From: Subsaximicrobium wynnwilliamsii | GTDB lineage: Bacteria > Bacteroidota > Bacteroidia > Flavobacteriales > Flavobacteriaceae | Assembly: GCF_007997225.1 (NCBI RefSeq) | Contig: NZ_VORM01000013.1 | Span: forward strand, 62,001-126,000 | DNA: 64,000 nucleotides | Direction: 5' to 3' | Part shown: piece after piece, positions 54,074 to 63,275 of the stretch | Numbering within the stretch: position 1 is the stretch's first letter | Layout of the letters: the number at the start of each line of letters is the position of its first letter | Program-made: the position numbers and the translations under genes | The notes under the pieces: model-generated | Seen by the model: the letters and a program-made list of their open reading frames with translations, nothing else | Databases searched by the model: none | What the model was told of the DNA's origin: nothing

Positions 54074-55702
54074 CTACTTTCTGTGAAGTAAAAATAATTC
54101 GGCCTGCAAGCGATTGTTGTAGCCACGCGTTTCTGGAGCCGGCAGGTTGAGATCATAGCGATCTATTTTTTCAATGGTATAAACAATTTCAAGGCTTTTT
54201 CTATCCGTTTCGCTAAGATTGGTGGCGACCAATGCTAAGGTGTTGTTTTTCGGAAAAACAAAACCAGTGTCGTCCTTCAAAGGCAGAAGCTTAGCCCCAT
54301 ACTGCCACAGTAATTCCGGGGAACTGTTATAGCCATAAACCGGGATTTGTTTCGCCTCCATGTCTTCAGCTAAATTGGCAATGCTTTTATAGTTATCGCT
54401 TTTTATGGCTTCGGAAAGTGGTAGTCCAAATACCAAAAGGCTAACAAAAAATAAGATGCTTAGATAAAACACCGTCTTTATTTGTTTCTGCTTCAGCTGA
54501 AGCAGTAAAACAAATCCAATGCTAACAGATGCTACTGAAAGCAATACATACCAAATCCAAAGTCCACTCAAGTCTTCAGCTAAAAACAGGTAAACCACCA
54601 CCGGAATCGCCAAGGCAATCACAGCAATCAGCCCAAAATGGAAATACACGGGGATCGTTTCACGTTTGTCACGCATCGTTTTAAACTGCCTGATTAAATA
54701 TTCAATGTAAAACCCAGTATTCAGCGCCAACGGGATTAATACAGGCATGAGGTAACGCGATTTTTTTTCAGGAATGACAGACAGTAGAATCACTGCAAAA
54801 ATCGTCCAATACAAACTGAATTTATAAGCTTTCAGGTTTGAGACCCGCGTTTTTAGATACGGATAAAGCAGACTCACAAATGCAGGAATGGTCCAAATGC
54901 CACTTTGCGTAAAAAAGCTCCAGTAATAATAGAAGGGTCTCACATTATAACTGGTCCAATTGCCAGTTTCCGTTTCGGCAATCGCCAATAAAGTCTCGGG
55001 ATCTTCCAAGCGCACGTAGAGATACCAGGAGCCTCCAATAATGACTGCCAACAGGAGGCTGCCAAGAAATGACAACAAAAGCTTTTTAGAAAACCTATAG
55101 CGATACGAAAACCCAAACGCCAGCAAGAACGGCAGCAAAAGCACGTAAAATGACACCGGGCCCTTGCTCAAAATGGAACAACCTATGAACAACCCAGCAA
55201 GCAGACTTCGTTTTAAATAGTGCGTATGGTCCTTAAAAAGCACAAACAAATGGTAAATGCCCATGAGCATAAACCCGTGTGTAAAAATATCGGAAGGTGC
55301 CTCAAAGGCAATCACGATCACATACAAGGAGCTAATGCTTATGAGCGCCGTGTTAAAACTCTGACTTTTATTTTGTGTCAATCGTTTGGAGAGCAAAAAG
55401 ACATAAACCCCTGTAATTAATACAAACAGTACGGCAGGAAATCGAAAGGCCACCAAGTTTTTAATCCCAAAAATCAATCCAAAAATGGCGGTAATCCAAC
55501 TCGGTAAGGGTGGTTTTTGATAGCGAGCCTCGCCGTTCATGGTGGTTAAAAGCCAGTTGCCATCTGTGATCATCTCCCTTGCGGTAATGAAATTTCGGGC
55601 TTCCATGATGCTAACGGGAAGGACGTCTAAGTGCAACCCGAGCATCAGGAGCAGCAAAATGCTTAAACTTAAAATAGGCTTATTGTATAGCTTCCTTAGC
55701 AT
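54074..55702 (-). CDS. ArnT-like glycosyltransferase family 39 protein
   Basis: The 542-aa protein has about twelve membrane segments and a GT-C fold. The first loop has the catalytic region SIMEARNFITAREMITDGNW (acidic residue near Arg) and GEARYQKPPLPSW, as in ArnT/PMT enzymes, which move a sugar from a lipid carrier to lipid A or proteins. The C-terminal part (about 420-542) is soluble. It is last in a three-gene operon, overlapping the preceding gene by 23 bases. Confidence 0.88.
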   Translation of the reverse strand: MLRKLYNKPILSLSILLLLMLGLHLDVLPVSIMEARNFITAREMITDGNWLLTTMNGEARYQKPPLPSWITAIFGLIFGIKNLVAFRFPAVLFVLITGVYVFLLSKRLTQNKSQSFNTALISISSLYVIVIAFEAPSDIFTHGFMLMGIYHLFVLFKDHTHYLKRSLLAGLFIGCSILSKGPVSFYVLLLPFLLAFGFSYRYRFSKKLLLSFLGSLLLAVIIGGSWYLYVRLEDPETLLAIAETETGNWTSYNVRPFYYYWSFFTQSGIWTIPAFVSLLYPYLKTRVSNLKAYKFSLYWTIFAVILLSVIPEKKSRYLMPVLIPLALNTGFYIEYLIRQFKTMRDKRETIPVYFHFGLIAVIALAIPVVVYLFLAEDLSGLWIWYVLLSVASVSIGFVLLLQLKQKQIKTVFYLSILFFVSLLVFGLPLSEAIKSDNYKSIANLAEDMEAKQIPVYGYNSSPELLWQYGAKLLPLKDDTGFVFPKNNTLALVATNLSETDRKSLEIVYTIEKIDRYDLNLPAPETRGYNNRLQAELFLLHRK

Positions 55703-56318
55703 TGGCTTTTTGAATGAGATAAATATTTCGGGTATAAATGATGGAGCCCAACCCGTGACCTAAGATCAAGACCCAATCCTCACGAATAATGGCATAAGTT
55801 AAAATAAGCATGGAGCCAACAAGACTCAACAACCAAAATCCGAAGGGTAGGGATGAGGTTTTTCTAATTTCAGAATAAAACCATTGGTACACAAAGCGCA
55901 AGGTAAAAATGACCTGGGCGATAATGCCCAATCCCAACAGCCAAAACGGAATCGCTTCATTTTTAAAGAGCAAATTGACATCAATCTTGTTATTGTTGAA
56001 ATAATAAATGACAATCAATGCCGGGAAAACGAGCAAAAACCAACGTACTGCCGTCGGGTATTTTTGCCACTGCTTCTGTAACTGTAAATTCCTGATGTAA
56101 ATGTAATAGGTTAGAGATTGGCCAAGCATGATGGAAAAATCGTAACGTAAATACCCGTAAACAAATAGGAGTACAGAAGCCAAAAGGCTCAAGGCCCAAA
56201 AAAGCGTTGGGGTAATGACACGTTTTTGTTTTTCTGAAGCAATCCATTGAATGATCAATCGCGACGAAAACAAAATTTGCGCGATAAAACCAATCCCATA
56301 AATCATCCAATTGCTCAT
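55680..56318 (-). CDS. Lipid-A-disaccharide-synthase N-terminal-domain protein (duplicated)
   Basis: The 212-aa membrane protein holds two copies of the LAB_N module. The first is at about 1-80 (GIGFIAQILFSSRLIIQWIA, FWALSLLASVLLFVYGYLR, GQSLTYYIYIRNL). The second is at about 125-205 (LGIIAQVIFTLRFVYQWFYS, FWLLSLVGSMLILTYAII, GHGLGSIIYTRNIYLI). It is not the LpxB enzyme; such proteins resemble small flippase-like or scaffold proteins. Between the GT2 and GT39 genes it may help move the lipid-linked sugar across the membrane; this is inference. Confidence 0.88.
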   Translation of the reverse strand: MSNWMIYGIGFIAQILFSSRLIIQWIASEKQKRVITPTLFWALSLLASVLLFVYGYLRYDFSIMLGQSLTYYIYIRNLQLQKQWQKYPTAVRWFLLVFPALIVIYYFNNNKIDVNLLFKNEAIPFWLLGLGIIAQVIFTLRFVYQWFYSEIRKTSSLPFGFWLLSLVGSMLILTYAIIREDWVLILGHGLGSIIYTRNIYLIQKANAKEAIQ

Positions 56319-57031
56319 GCGCTAGTCTTGGAAACCGTGTAATTGATGTATTTTTTCTTCATCCACAAATACGCAAAGCAATCCATCAAAGGGCCAAACA
56401 ATCGGTTCCAAAGTCCGAATTTCGCAGTTCCAGCCATACGTGGGAAATGCTGCACGGGAATTTGAATCACTTTTCCGTTTTGCAGCAAAATCATCGCTGG
56501 CAAAAAACGGTGCAAGCCTTTAAACATTGGGATGCGCTTGGCATAAGCGGTTTTGATGACTTTGAGCGGACAACCCGTATCATCCATGCCATCGTTGGTA
56601 AAAGCTCGGCGAATGTTATTGGCGATTTTGGAGGACATGTTTTTAACGAATTTATCCTTGCGGTCGGCACGAACGCCTGTTACCAAATCGTAATCCCCAA
56701 CATGCTCCAAAAGTTTATTGAAATCCTCAGGTGCGGTTTGCAAATCGGAATCGATATAACCCACGAGTTCAGTATCGACATAATCAAAACCCGCTTTAAT
56801 GGCGGCGCTCAAGCCTCGGTTTTCGGCAAAAAGAATATAGCTAAAATGGTCTTGGCGTTTACAAATCGCTTCAATCAACGACTGACTTCCATCGCTGGAG
56901 CCATCATTTACAAATAGGATTTTAGTGATACGGGTCGCGATTTTAGTGTAGGAGAGCAATTCTTGCTCTACACGTTCCAAATTATCTTCTTCGTTGTAAA
57001 CCGGAACGATAATCGTGAAAGTATAATCCAT
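56315..57031 (-). CDS. Glycosyltransferase family 2 (ArnC/dolichyl-phosphate-mannose-synthase-like)
   Basis: The 238-aa GT-A enzyme has FTIIVPVYNEEDNLERV, FVNDGSSDGS, AENRGLSAAIKAGFDY and the metal-binding VGYIDSDLQ (D-x-D). The late DDTGCPLKVIKTAYAKRI and FPRMAGTAKFGLWNRL match the ArnC/DPM1 group, which loads a sugar on a polyprenyl phosphate. First gene of the operon with LAB_N and GT39 proteins: together they fit loading, flipping and transfer of a sugar onto a glycolipid. Confidence 0.92.
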   Translation of the reverse strand: MDYTFTIIVPVYNEEDNLERVEQELLSYTKIATRITKILFVNDGSSDGSQSLIEAICKRQDHFSYILFAENRGLSAAIKAGFDYVDTELVGYIDSDLQTAPEDFNKLLEHVGDYDLVTGVRADRKDKFVKNMSSKIANNIRRAFTNDGMDDTGCPLKVIKTAYAKRIPMFKGLHRFLPAMILLQNGKVIQIPVQHFPRMAGTAKFGLWNRLFGPLMDCFAYLWMKKKYINYTVSKTSA

Positions 57032-57417
57032 TTGATAAAGGTTTCTGCTGCAAAAGTATCTTTTTTATTAGTATGGAGCGGTAAAAGCATTTGGAAATTG
57101 CTGTTAGGCCGAATTTTTAAGGATTTTTTGCTTTCCCAAGACTATTAGAAAGGGAGTGGCTAGCACAACCATAATCGTTTATTCACTATTTAGGGAGTTG
57201 AAGCCGTAAACAGTCCTAACGGACTTAAACAGAAAACAAATTAGGGAAATCAAAAATCAATTGTTGATACATCCCATTTAAAATTTGAAATAAATGGATC
57301 CTAAGTCTTAAGTCAAAAAGTCTTCAGTCTTAAAAGCGCATTCCCGATTTTTTTAAGCGACTCCAAATGATTTCAATTGACTCAAAAATCCTTATTTTGT
57401 AGTCCTAAACGCGAATA
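57032..57417. other. Intergenic region with 7-bp words
   Basis: Between divergent genes. TAAGTCT/CAGTCTT-type heptamers lie at 57302-57334. No gene seen. Confidence 0.5.
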
Positions 57418-58359
57418 ATGAAAATACTGGTTACAGGAGCAGTTGGTTTTATAGGCTCACATGCCGCAGAGCGACTGCATAGTTTGGGACATGAAGTAAT
57501 TGGCTTGGATAATTTCAACGATTATTACAGTCTGGATCTCAAGAACCTGAATGCAAAAGCACTGACTCAAAAAGGCATTGCCATTATCAAAAAGGACCTG
57601 CGCGACGCCGATTTAGCAGCGTTTCTTCCGAAGGATATGGACTACATCTTCCATTTTGCAGCCCAACCAGGGATTTCGCAAAGTTCCACTTTTGAAGATT
57701 ATTTCAGCAATAATATTTTGGCGACCAAAAATTTGATTGATTATGCTGAAGGCTGTGCGCATTTAAAGTTGTTTGTCAATATTGGCACTTCATCCATTTA
57801 TGGCTTAGAGGCCACTTTTCCAGAAGATGTCGCTTCAAAGCCTGCGTCCCACTACGGAGTCACCAAATTAGCTGCGGAACAACTGGTGCTTCAGAAAAGT
57901 CGGGAAGCACTATTTCATGCCTGTTCCTTAAGATTGTACTCCGTAATCGGGCCACGCGAACGTCCGGAAAAAATGTACACGAAGCTTATCGCTTGCGCAC
58001 TTAATGGAGAAGCCTTCCCTTTGTTTGAAGGTAGTGATAAACATTTGAGAAGCTTTACCTATGTAGACGATATCGTTGATGGTATTGTGAGTGTGATTGG
58101 CAAGGAGACGAAAGTGAACGGCGAAATCATCAATTTAGGCACTGAAGTAGAGCATACCACAAAACAAGGCATCGAAGCAGTAGAGCGGATTTTAAACAAA
58201 AAAATCAAGCTCAATGTCATTCCCAAAAGACCTGGCGACCAATGGCGCACCAAGGCAAACATTGATAAAGCGAAACGTTTGCTTGATTACAACCCGCAAA
58301 CCAGTCTAATGCGCTCTGTGGAGCAGCAGGTGCAGTGGTTTAAGGAGAATTTTAAGTAA
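57418..58359 (+). CDS. NAD-dependent epimerase/dehydratase (UDP-sugar epimerase type)
   Basis: The 313-aa extended SDR has the Rossmann start MKILVTGAVGFIGSHAAERL, IGLDNFNDYYSLDLK (typical for UDP-glucuronate 4-epimerases), FHFAAQPG and catalytic S-Y-K (NIGTSSIYGLE; HYGVTKLAAEQL). SFTYVDDIVDGI and GDQWRTKANIDKAKRLLDYN follow. It probably supplies a nucleotide sugar for surface polysaccharide. Single gene, divergent from the glycolipid operon. Confidence 0.9.
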   Translation: MKILVTGAVGFIGSHAAERLHSLGHEVIGLDNFNDYYSLDLKNLNAKALTQKGIAIIKKDLRDADLAAFLPKDMDYIFHFAAQPGISQSSTFEDYFSNNILATKNLIDYAEGCAHLKLFVNIGTSSIYGLEATFPEDVASKPASHYGVTKLAAEQLVLQKSREALFHACSLRLYSVIGPRERPEKMYTKLIACALNGEAFPLFEGSDKHLRSFTYVDDIVDGIVSVIGKETKVNGEIINLGTEVEHTTKQGIEAVERILNKKIKLNVIPKRPGDQWRTKANIDKAKRLLDYNPQTSLMRSVEQQVQWFKENFK

Positions 58360-58790
58360 ACTTCAATGTATTGTCAGCATAAAATAGCTGATCAAAATTT
58401 AGGATTCCTTAATTTGATCTTTCATCTGCTCTCTAGAGAAATACAATGCCAGAGACATCGCAGATCTAAAGGAAAACAGCCAGGCTTTCAATCCCGCCTC
58501 CAGCGGAATCGCATAATTGATGTAATTTACCATGAATATAAAAGTTTGTGTATATGGCTTTTTCAATCTACCGAAGCCTTTAGCATGAATTTTTCAATAT
58601 TATTTAATGAGCGATTCCATTTTTATACTGTGATATGCGTCAACATGAATTTCACGTCATACCTAAAATCCTGTTGTACGGGTGCGACTCCTCTGGAGTC
58701 GAAACAAACAACAAAATATCACATTTCTATAAACCTTCAATTCCTCTGGAATTGTTTGTGGCAGTAAAATTTTGTTCGTTTTTCTTATAA

Positions 58791-58860
58791 AATCTTGAAT
58801 CTTGAATCTTGAATCTTGAATCTTGAATCTTGAATCTTGAATCTTGAATCCTGAATCTTG
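58791..58860. repeat. Ten tandem AATCTTG units
   Basis: Ten units of exactly 7 bp; nine are AATCTTG and one AATCCTG. Confidence 0.95.
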
Positions 58861-58879
58861 ATCCTTCAGCCCTTAAAAC

Positions 58880-58913
58880 CAAAACAGAGACCTAAATCGA
58901 GCTCTCTGTTTTG
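58880..58913 (-). terminator. Terminator of the acyl-CoA dehydrogenase gene
   Basis: CAAAACAGAGA (58880-58890) pairs with TCTCTGTTTTG (58903-58913). On the minus strand it is followed by GGTTTTAAGG, a weak T tract, about 180 bases past the stop. Confidence 0.65.
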
Positions 58914-59092
58914 TTACAACCACAATTTTTATTTTAATCGCAAACTTCCTAGTTGGTCAAAGACAAGTCTAAAATTCCATAATCAATGCTGTGCTTTCAT
59001 TTTGAAAATGACAAATGTTCTTATCACTTATCGTTTGCAAGAGAATCTTGCAATTAAAGCATTGCATCATAGACTGCACATGCAGATCATCT

Positions 59093-60454
59093 TTAAACAA
59101 ACGCACTATATCCAGTAATTGCGCGCCCTACGATAAGGGTATTGATTTCCTTGGTGCCTTCATAGGAATAAATGGCTTCCGCATCTGCAACGAATCTTGC
59201 GACGTTGTATTCCAGCAAAATACCATTGCCTCCCATGACTTCCCTGGCATGGCTAACCACGTCTCGCGTTCGCATGGAACAGAAGACTTTGGCTAAGGAC
59301 GCGTGCTCATCGGTCAATAAGCCTTGATCTTGAAGTTCAGATAAACGGTACACCATGGTTTTCATGGCAACCAAATTGGATAGCATTTCCACCAAATGAT
59401 TTTGCACCAATTGAAAGGAAGCGATTGGTTTGCCAAACTGCTCCCGTTTTTTGGTGTATTTCAAAGCATTTTCGTAAGCACCCCTTGCGCAACCTACTGC
59501 TTGCCATGCCACGCCAGCTCTAGTCATTCGCAATACTTTTGCGGTGTCTCTAAAGGAATTGGCGTTTTGTAAACGGTCTGTTTCCTTGATGCGGCATTCT
59601 TTTAAAGTAATGATGGCATTTTGAACAGTTCTCAAAGCCATTTTATCCTCGATTTTTTCCGTAGTAAAACCGGGTGTGCCTTTTCTTAGCAAAAACCCCT
59701 TGACTTTGTCTGAAGTTTCATCCCGTGCCCAAATAATGGTCACATCGGCAAAAGCGGCGTTGCCAATCCATTTTTTCTGACCGTTGAGCACCCACTCATC
59801 ATTTTCAATCCTGCATGTGGTTTCCATCCCGCCAGAAACCGCGCTTCCCACGTTGGGTTCGGTAAGCCCGAATGCGCCAATAAGCTCCATTTTTTGCATT
59901 TTTGGCAGCCATTCCTGTTTTTGTTCCTCGCTACCGCAGAGGTAGATGGAACCCATGGCGAGCCCACTATGTACGCCGAAAAAGGTGGAAATGGATACAT
60001 CAACCCGTGCCAACTCCTCTGCAATGATCCCTTCCATGACGAAAGGCAGGTTTGGGCAACCGTAACCTTCATAGGCAACGCCACAAATGTTCAATTCGGC
60101 CATTTTTGGAATGATTTCATGAGGGAATTCCGCTTTTTTCCAATAGTCATTGGCGATGGGTTGGATTTCATTTTCCATAAAATTGCGCACCCGCATTTGA
60201 ATGTCGCGTTGTTCTTGGGTCAGCTTTAAATCCATATCATAAAAATCGCCGTCAATGGGTGGCAGTTGGTGCTGACCTTTTTTGCCTCTTTCGGTAAGCA
60301 TCTTCATCATTCCGTCGAGCTGCTTTTCATCGAGCTCGCCAACGGTTTTCATGATTTTTGAAATGTCTATTTTTTTTGAAATTTCACTGAGTTGGTTGAA
60401 ATCCACTTCTTTCATGAGGTGAATCACATTTTTTATTTTGCTGAACAATTGCAT
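59093..60454 (-). CDS. Acyl-CoA dehydrogenase (glutaryl-CoA-dehydrogenase-like)
   Basis: The 453-aa FAD enzyme oxidises an acyl-CoA. Visible are GAFGLTEPNVGSAVSGGMET (FAD/substrate loop), WVLNGQKKWIGNAAFADVTI, QVGCARGAYENALKYTKKR-like AVGCARGAYENALKY, REQFGKPIASFQLVQ, HAREVMGGNGIL and the catalytic base region YSYEGTKEINTL (Glu432). This E-G-T layout is that of glutaryl-CoA dehydrogenases and their relatives. The first 70 residues or so form an extra helical N-terminal region not in the basic family. Single gene. Confidence 0.93.
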   Translation of the reverse strand: MQLFSKIKNVIHLMKEVDFNQLSEISKKIDISKIMKTVGELDEKQLDGMMKMLTERGKKGQHQLPPIDGDFYDMDLKLTQEQRDIQMRVRNFMENEIQPIANDYWKKAEFPHEIIPKMAELNICGVAYEGYGCPNLPFVMEGIIAEELARVDVSISTFFGVHSGLAMGSIYLCGSEEQKQEWLPKMQKMELIGAFGLTEPNVGSAVSGGMETTCRIENDEWVLNGQKKWIGNAAFADVTIIWARDETSDKVKGFLLRKGTPGFTTEKIEDKMALRTVQNAIITLKECRIKETDRLQNANSFRDTAKVLRMTRAGVAWQAVGCARGAYENALKYTKKREQFGKPIASFQLVQNHLVEMLSNLVAMKTMVYRLSELQDQGLLTDEHASLAKVFCSMRTRDVVSHAREVMGGNGILLEYNVARFVADAEAIYSYEGTKEINTLIVGRAITGYSAFV

Positions 60455-60946
60455 GGCGTCTAAAGTTTATAAATTCCTTTTCAAGTTAAATAAATTAAGT
60501 CTGCCACGGAAATATATTAACGTTGCGTTTTGAATTGGGGCGTGAAGTTGAAGTTGAAATTGAAATTGAAATTGAACTTGAACTTGAAGGTGAAGATGAA
60601 GATGAAGTTGAAGATGAAGATGAAGACGAAGACGAAGATGAAGATGAAGACGATCCCGATAGCTATCGGGAGAAGACGATCCCGATAGCTATCGGGAGAA
60701 GACGATCCCGATAACTATCGGGAGAAGACGAAGACGAAGACTAAAACGAATCTCGCGCAGCCCTGCGGTAGGGGGAAAGTGTGCAGAACTGAAGGCTTTC
60801 AAATTCAACCAGTATTTTGTCCTACGTCTTACGTCACAAGTCTTAGGTCTTACGTCTTAGGTCAAAAAGTCCTAAGTCAAAAATTCCTAAAGCTGTTGTT
60901 GGATGAAGTTATTTACAATACATCACATCTCTTGAAATCGGAGTAT
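60455..60946. repeat. Hexamer array, three CCCGATAG palindromes and a 7-bp array
   Basis: From 60541 to about 60650 there are 6-bp words (GAAGTT, GAAATT, GAACTT, GAAGAT, GAAGAC). Three palindromes follow at 60655-60670, 60681-60696 and 60707-60722 (CCCGATAGCTATCGGG, the third with one change), spaced 26 bp. Then 7-bp words (GTCCTAC, GTCTTAC, GTCTTAG) run at 60819-60890. A long acidic reading frame over the hexamers is only repeat read-through. Confidence 0.9.
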
Positions 60947-62026
60947 CTAATCGTTCAATCCCAACAAATAGTCGGCAGCGACAAAGGGCGTGGTTTTTCC
61001 ATCTTCAATAAGTTGCAGTTGCACTTTCAGTTCGGTCTTGATTTTTTGGCGATTGAAAAAATCAGATTTCAAACGGTCTTCAATGGTTTGCAGGAGCCAG
61101 AATTTGTTCTGTAATTTTCGATGCCGCTCAAAAAAACCAGTCTTTTTTGTGTGTTCTAAATAGGAGCTTATCATTTCCCAGATATCGGCAATACCTTCGC
61201 GTTGCAATGCACTGCACAGTATGACCTTGGGCTGCCATTGGGAGTCTTTTTCAGGATATAAATGTAAGGCACGATTGAATTCCACTTTGGCCAATTTTGC
61301 GGCTTTAAGATTCTCGCCATCGGCCTTATTGATGGCAATGGCATCTGCCATTTCAATGATGCCGCGTTTGATGCCTTGGAGTTCGTCTCCTGCACCAGAT
61401 AGTTTCAGCAATAAAAAAAAATCGACCATGCTGTGCACCGCAGTTTCACTTTGGCCAACCCCAACGGTTTCTATAACAATCGTATCAAAACCAGCAGCCT
61501 CACAGAGAATGATACTCTCACGGGTTTTCCTAGCCACACCGCCCAATGAAGTTCCAGAGGGAGAGGGTCTGATAAAGGCATTTTCGTTTTTTACCAAATC
61601 GTCCATTCGGGTTTTATCGCCTAAAATACTGCCTCTACTAAGCGTACTGCTTGGATCTACAGCCAGCACGGCTACTTTTTTGCCTTCCGAAGTTAAATGG
61701 ATGCCAAATGCTTCAATAAATGTGCTTTTGCCAACACCCGGAACGCCAGTAATACCAATGCGTACAGATGCATTGGCATGTGGGAGACAGGCTTTTATAA
61801 TGGCGTTAGCCTGATTTAAATGTGATGGATTGGAACTTTCGACCAAGGTAATGGCACGACTTAACGCGGTAATATTACCTTCTAGAATTTGAGTGACCAA
61901 GGCCTCGGTTGTAGGCTGGGTTTTTCGTTTTTGCTGAATTTTTGCAATCGCGGCTGCATTAGATAATTTGGAGCTTTCAATGCCCGCCTTCTCTTCCAAT
62001 GCCGATTTTTTAAAAGCCTTAGCCAA
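60947..62026 (-). CDS. meaB: Methylmalonyl-CoA-mutase-associated GTPase MeaB
   Basis: The 359-aa G3E P-loop GTPase has Walker A GVPGVGKST (94-102), VLAVDPSSTLSRGSILGDKT, FIRPSPSGTSLGGVARKTRE and the base motif AINKADG. MeaB loads or protects methylmalonyl-CoA mutase with adenosylcobalamin. No mutase gene is in the window. The stop of the DUF2911 gene lies 6 bases upstream of its start, so they are probably cotranscribed. Confidence 0.95.
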   Translation of the reverse strand: MAKAFKKSALEEKAGIESSKLSNAAAIAKIQQKRKTQPTTEALVTQILEGNITALSRAITLVESSNPSHLNQANAIIKACLPHANASVRIGITGVPGVGKSTFIEAFGIHLTSEGKKVAVLAVDPSSTLSRGSILGDKTRMDDLVKNENAFIRPSPSGTSLGGVARKTRESIILCEAAGFDTIVIETVGVGQSETAVHSMVDFFLLLKLSGAGDELQGIKRGIIEMADAIAINKADGENLKAAKLAKVEFNRALHLYPEKDSQWQPKVILCSALQREGIADIWEMISSYLEHTKKTGFFERHRKLQNKFWLLQTIEDRLKSDFFNRQKIKTELKVQLQLIEDGKTTPFVAADYLLGLND

Positions 62027-62032
62027 TGTGAA

Positions 62033-62614
62033 TTATTTTTTTTCTTCTTCCTCTTTCATTACTTCTAAAGGTACAGCAATTTTAGTGTGATCCCAAGCCA
62101 TGGTCAATTCTAAATTATCGGTGCTGTTGTCAAAGGCGATGGTAAATTGCTCAACTGCATTATTGAGTTTCTCAACAGGAACATCAATTTCCATGATGTC
62201 ATAATTGGGATCCCACATGGGCTGCATCTCAGCATCCACGCCCCAGGGGTATTGCTTGGTGTTGAAAATAACGTTCCAAACGCTATCTTTAGGAACCGTC
62301 CATAAGGTGTATTTTCCCGCCGGTACAAGAATCCCATCCACCATTAAGTTTTTGTTGGTCTCAAAAGTGGTGGCTTCATTGGCACCTGTGCGCCAAACTT
62401 TGTTGTAAGGAACCAAGCCGCCAAAGATGTCACGTCCTTTTTTAGAGGGGCGGTTATAAAACACTGCCAGTTTTAGATCGTTTAATTTAAATTCTACGGT
62501 GTCTTCTGGACTTAACCGATTGCCAAATAAATCTTCCACGAAGGTGGAATACAAGAATAAACCAAGTGCAACAACAAATAGAAAAATCAATAGGCGCTTT
62601 AAAAACGTATTCAT
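62033..62614 (-). CDS. DUF2911 membrane-anchored protein
   Basis: The 193-aa product has an N-terminal membrane anchor (LLIFLFVVALGLFLYSTFV) and a DUF2911 domain: NRPSKKGRDIFGGLVPYNKV, WRTGANEATTFETNKNL, GKYTLWTVP. It is common in Bacteroidetes and of unknown role. The acidic/lysine tail (EEEEKK) is after the domain. First gene of the meaB operon. Confidence 0.92.
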   Translation of the reverse strand: MNTFLKRLLIFLFVVALGLFLYSTFVEDLFGNRLSPEDTVEFKLNDLKLAVFYNRPSKKGRDIFGGLVPYNKVWRTGANEATTFETNKNLMVDGILVPAGKYTLWTVPKDSVWNVIFNTKQYPWGVDAEMQPMWDPNYDIMEIDVPVEKLNNAVEQFTIAFDNSTDNLELTMAWDHTKIAVPLEVMKEEEEKK

Positions 62615-63275
62615 AGAAATGGGGATTGTGTCAATTTTTGTTGTAAATATAATTGAAATTGGATTTTTACCTAAGCTGTTAACGAGGTTTTATTATAATT
62701 ATTGAAAATTGGGATGGTATAACACGGACTTGAGACCGCTTACCTTTGAAGCACCCAGCACATGTTGCAATACATATAGAAGCCGAGACTCTATTTTGAC
62801 TAATTGATATACAGCGTGTTTATTTTATTTTTGAACCTGTTGATTGCTTGTTTTGTTAAAGATAAAAAAGAAACAAGATAGATGGTAATTATTTGACATC
62901 TAGCAGGCTAAGTACAAAAAAATAAAACTGGATCGCTGATTGCAACACTCGCTTTTTCAAGTGCTTTAAAAATGCACGTTACCAAAAAGCATATGATTCA
63001 CTTTAGCTTTTACTGTGCTGAAAAGTACAAGTCACGAACATAAAATTAAAATTAAACCGGATTAGCGCTCTTTGCCCTTAAGCTGAAGGTAGACCTCTAT
63101 TGAGAATCTCTAAAATGTATATTAGGGGTATGCCCATGCCTTGCTTAGAGAAAGTGGGTTCTCTGGAAGCTCTGGATAATTTCGAAAGCTGCGTTGTTCT
63201 ATAAAATTGCTGAGACTACTCAAAAGATAGGGCCGAGGCTTTGTCTAAAGTTTTAAAAGAACTAATTTAGTATCC
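62615..63275. other. Intergenic region with a possible gene remnant at its end
   Basis: The first 500 bases hold nothing recognisable. The last 160 hold the decayed frame described at 63115-63270. Confidence 0.5.
63115..63270 (+). pseudogene. Short decayed gene remnant
   Basis: The frame from ATG 63115 reads MYIRGMPMPCLEKVGSLEAL and DNFESCVV, hits TAA and TGA, and later gives DRAEALSKVLKELI before TAG at 63268-63270. The stretch between reads sensibly in another frame (KIAETTQ), pointing to two compensating frameshifts. It looks like the end of a lost gene directly upstream of the M23 gene. Family not recognised. Confidence 0.4.

Larger units (their letters stand above)
58360..59092. other. 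Intergenic region with small palindromes and a 7-bp array
   Basis: No gene supported. Two palindromes share the centre CCTCTGG: GACTCCTCTGGAGTC (58686-58700) and AATTCCTCTGGAATT (58740-58754). A related degenerate form, CCGCCTCCAGCGGAATCGC, is at 58494-58512. Ten perfect AATCTTG units fill 58791-58860. A terminator for the acyl-CoA dehydrogenase gene is at 58880-58913. Confidence 0.75.

Noticed and set aside
58366-58767. 133-codon plus-strand frame after the epimerase gene
   Set aside because: No domain likeness, spans two palindromes, and codon use is unlike neighbours; treated as non-coding.
60523-60714. Acidic Glu/Asp-rich reading frame
   Set aside because: It is translation of the GAAGAT-type hexamer array and palindromes, without coding character outside the repeats.
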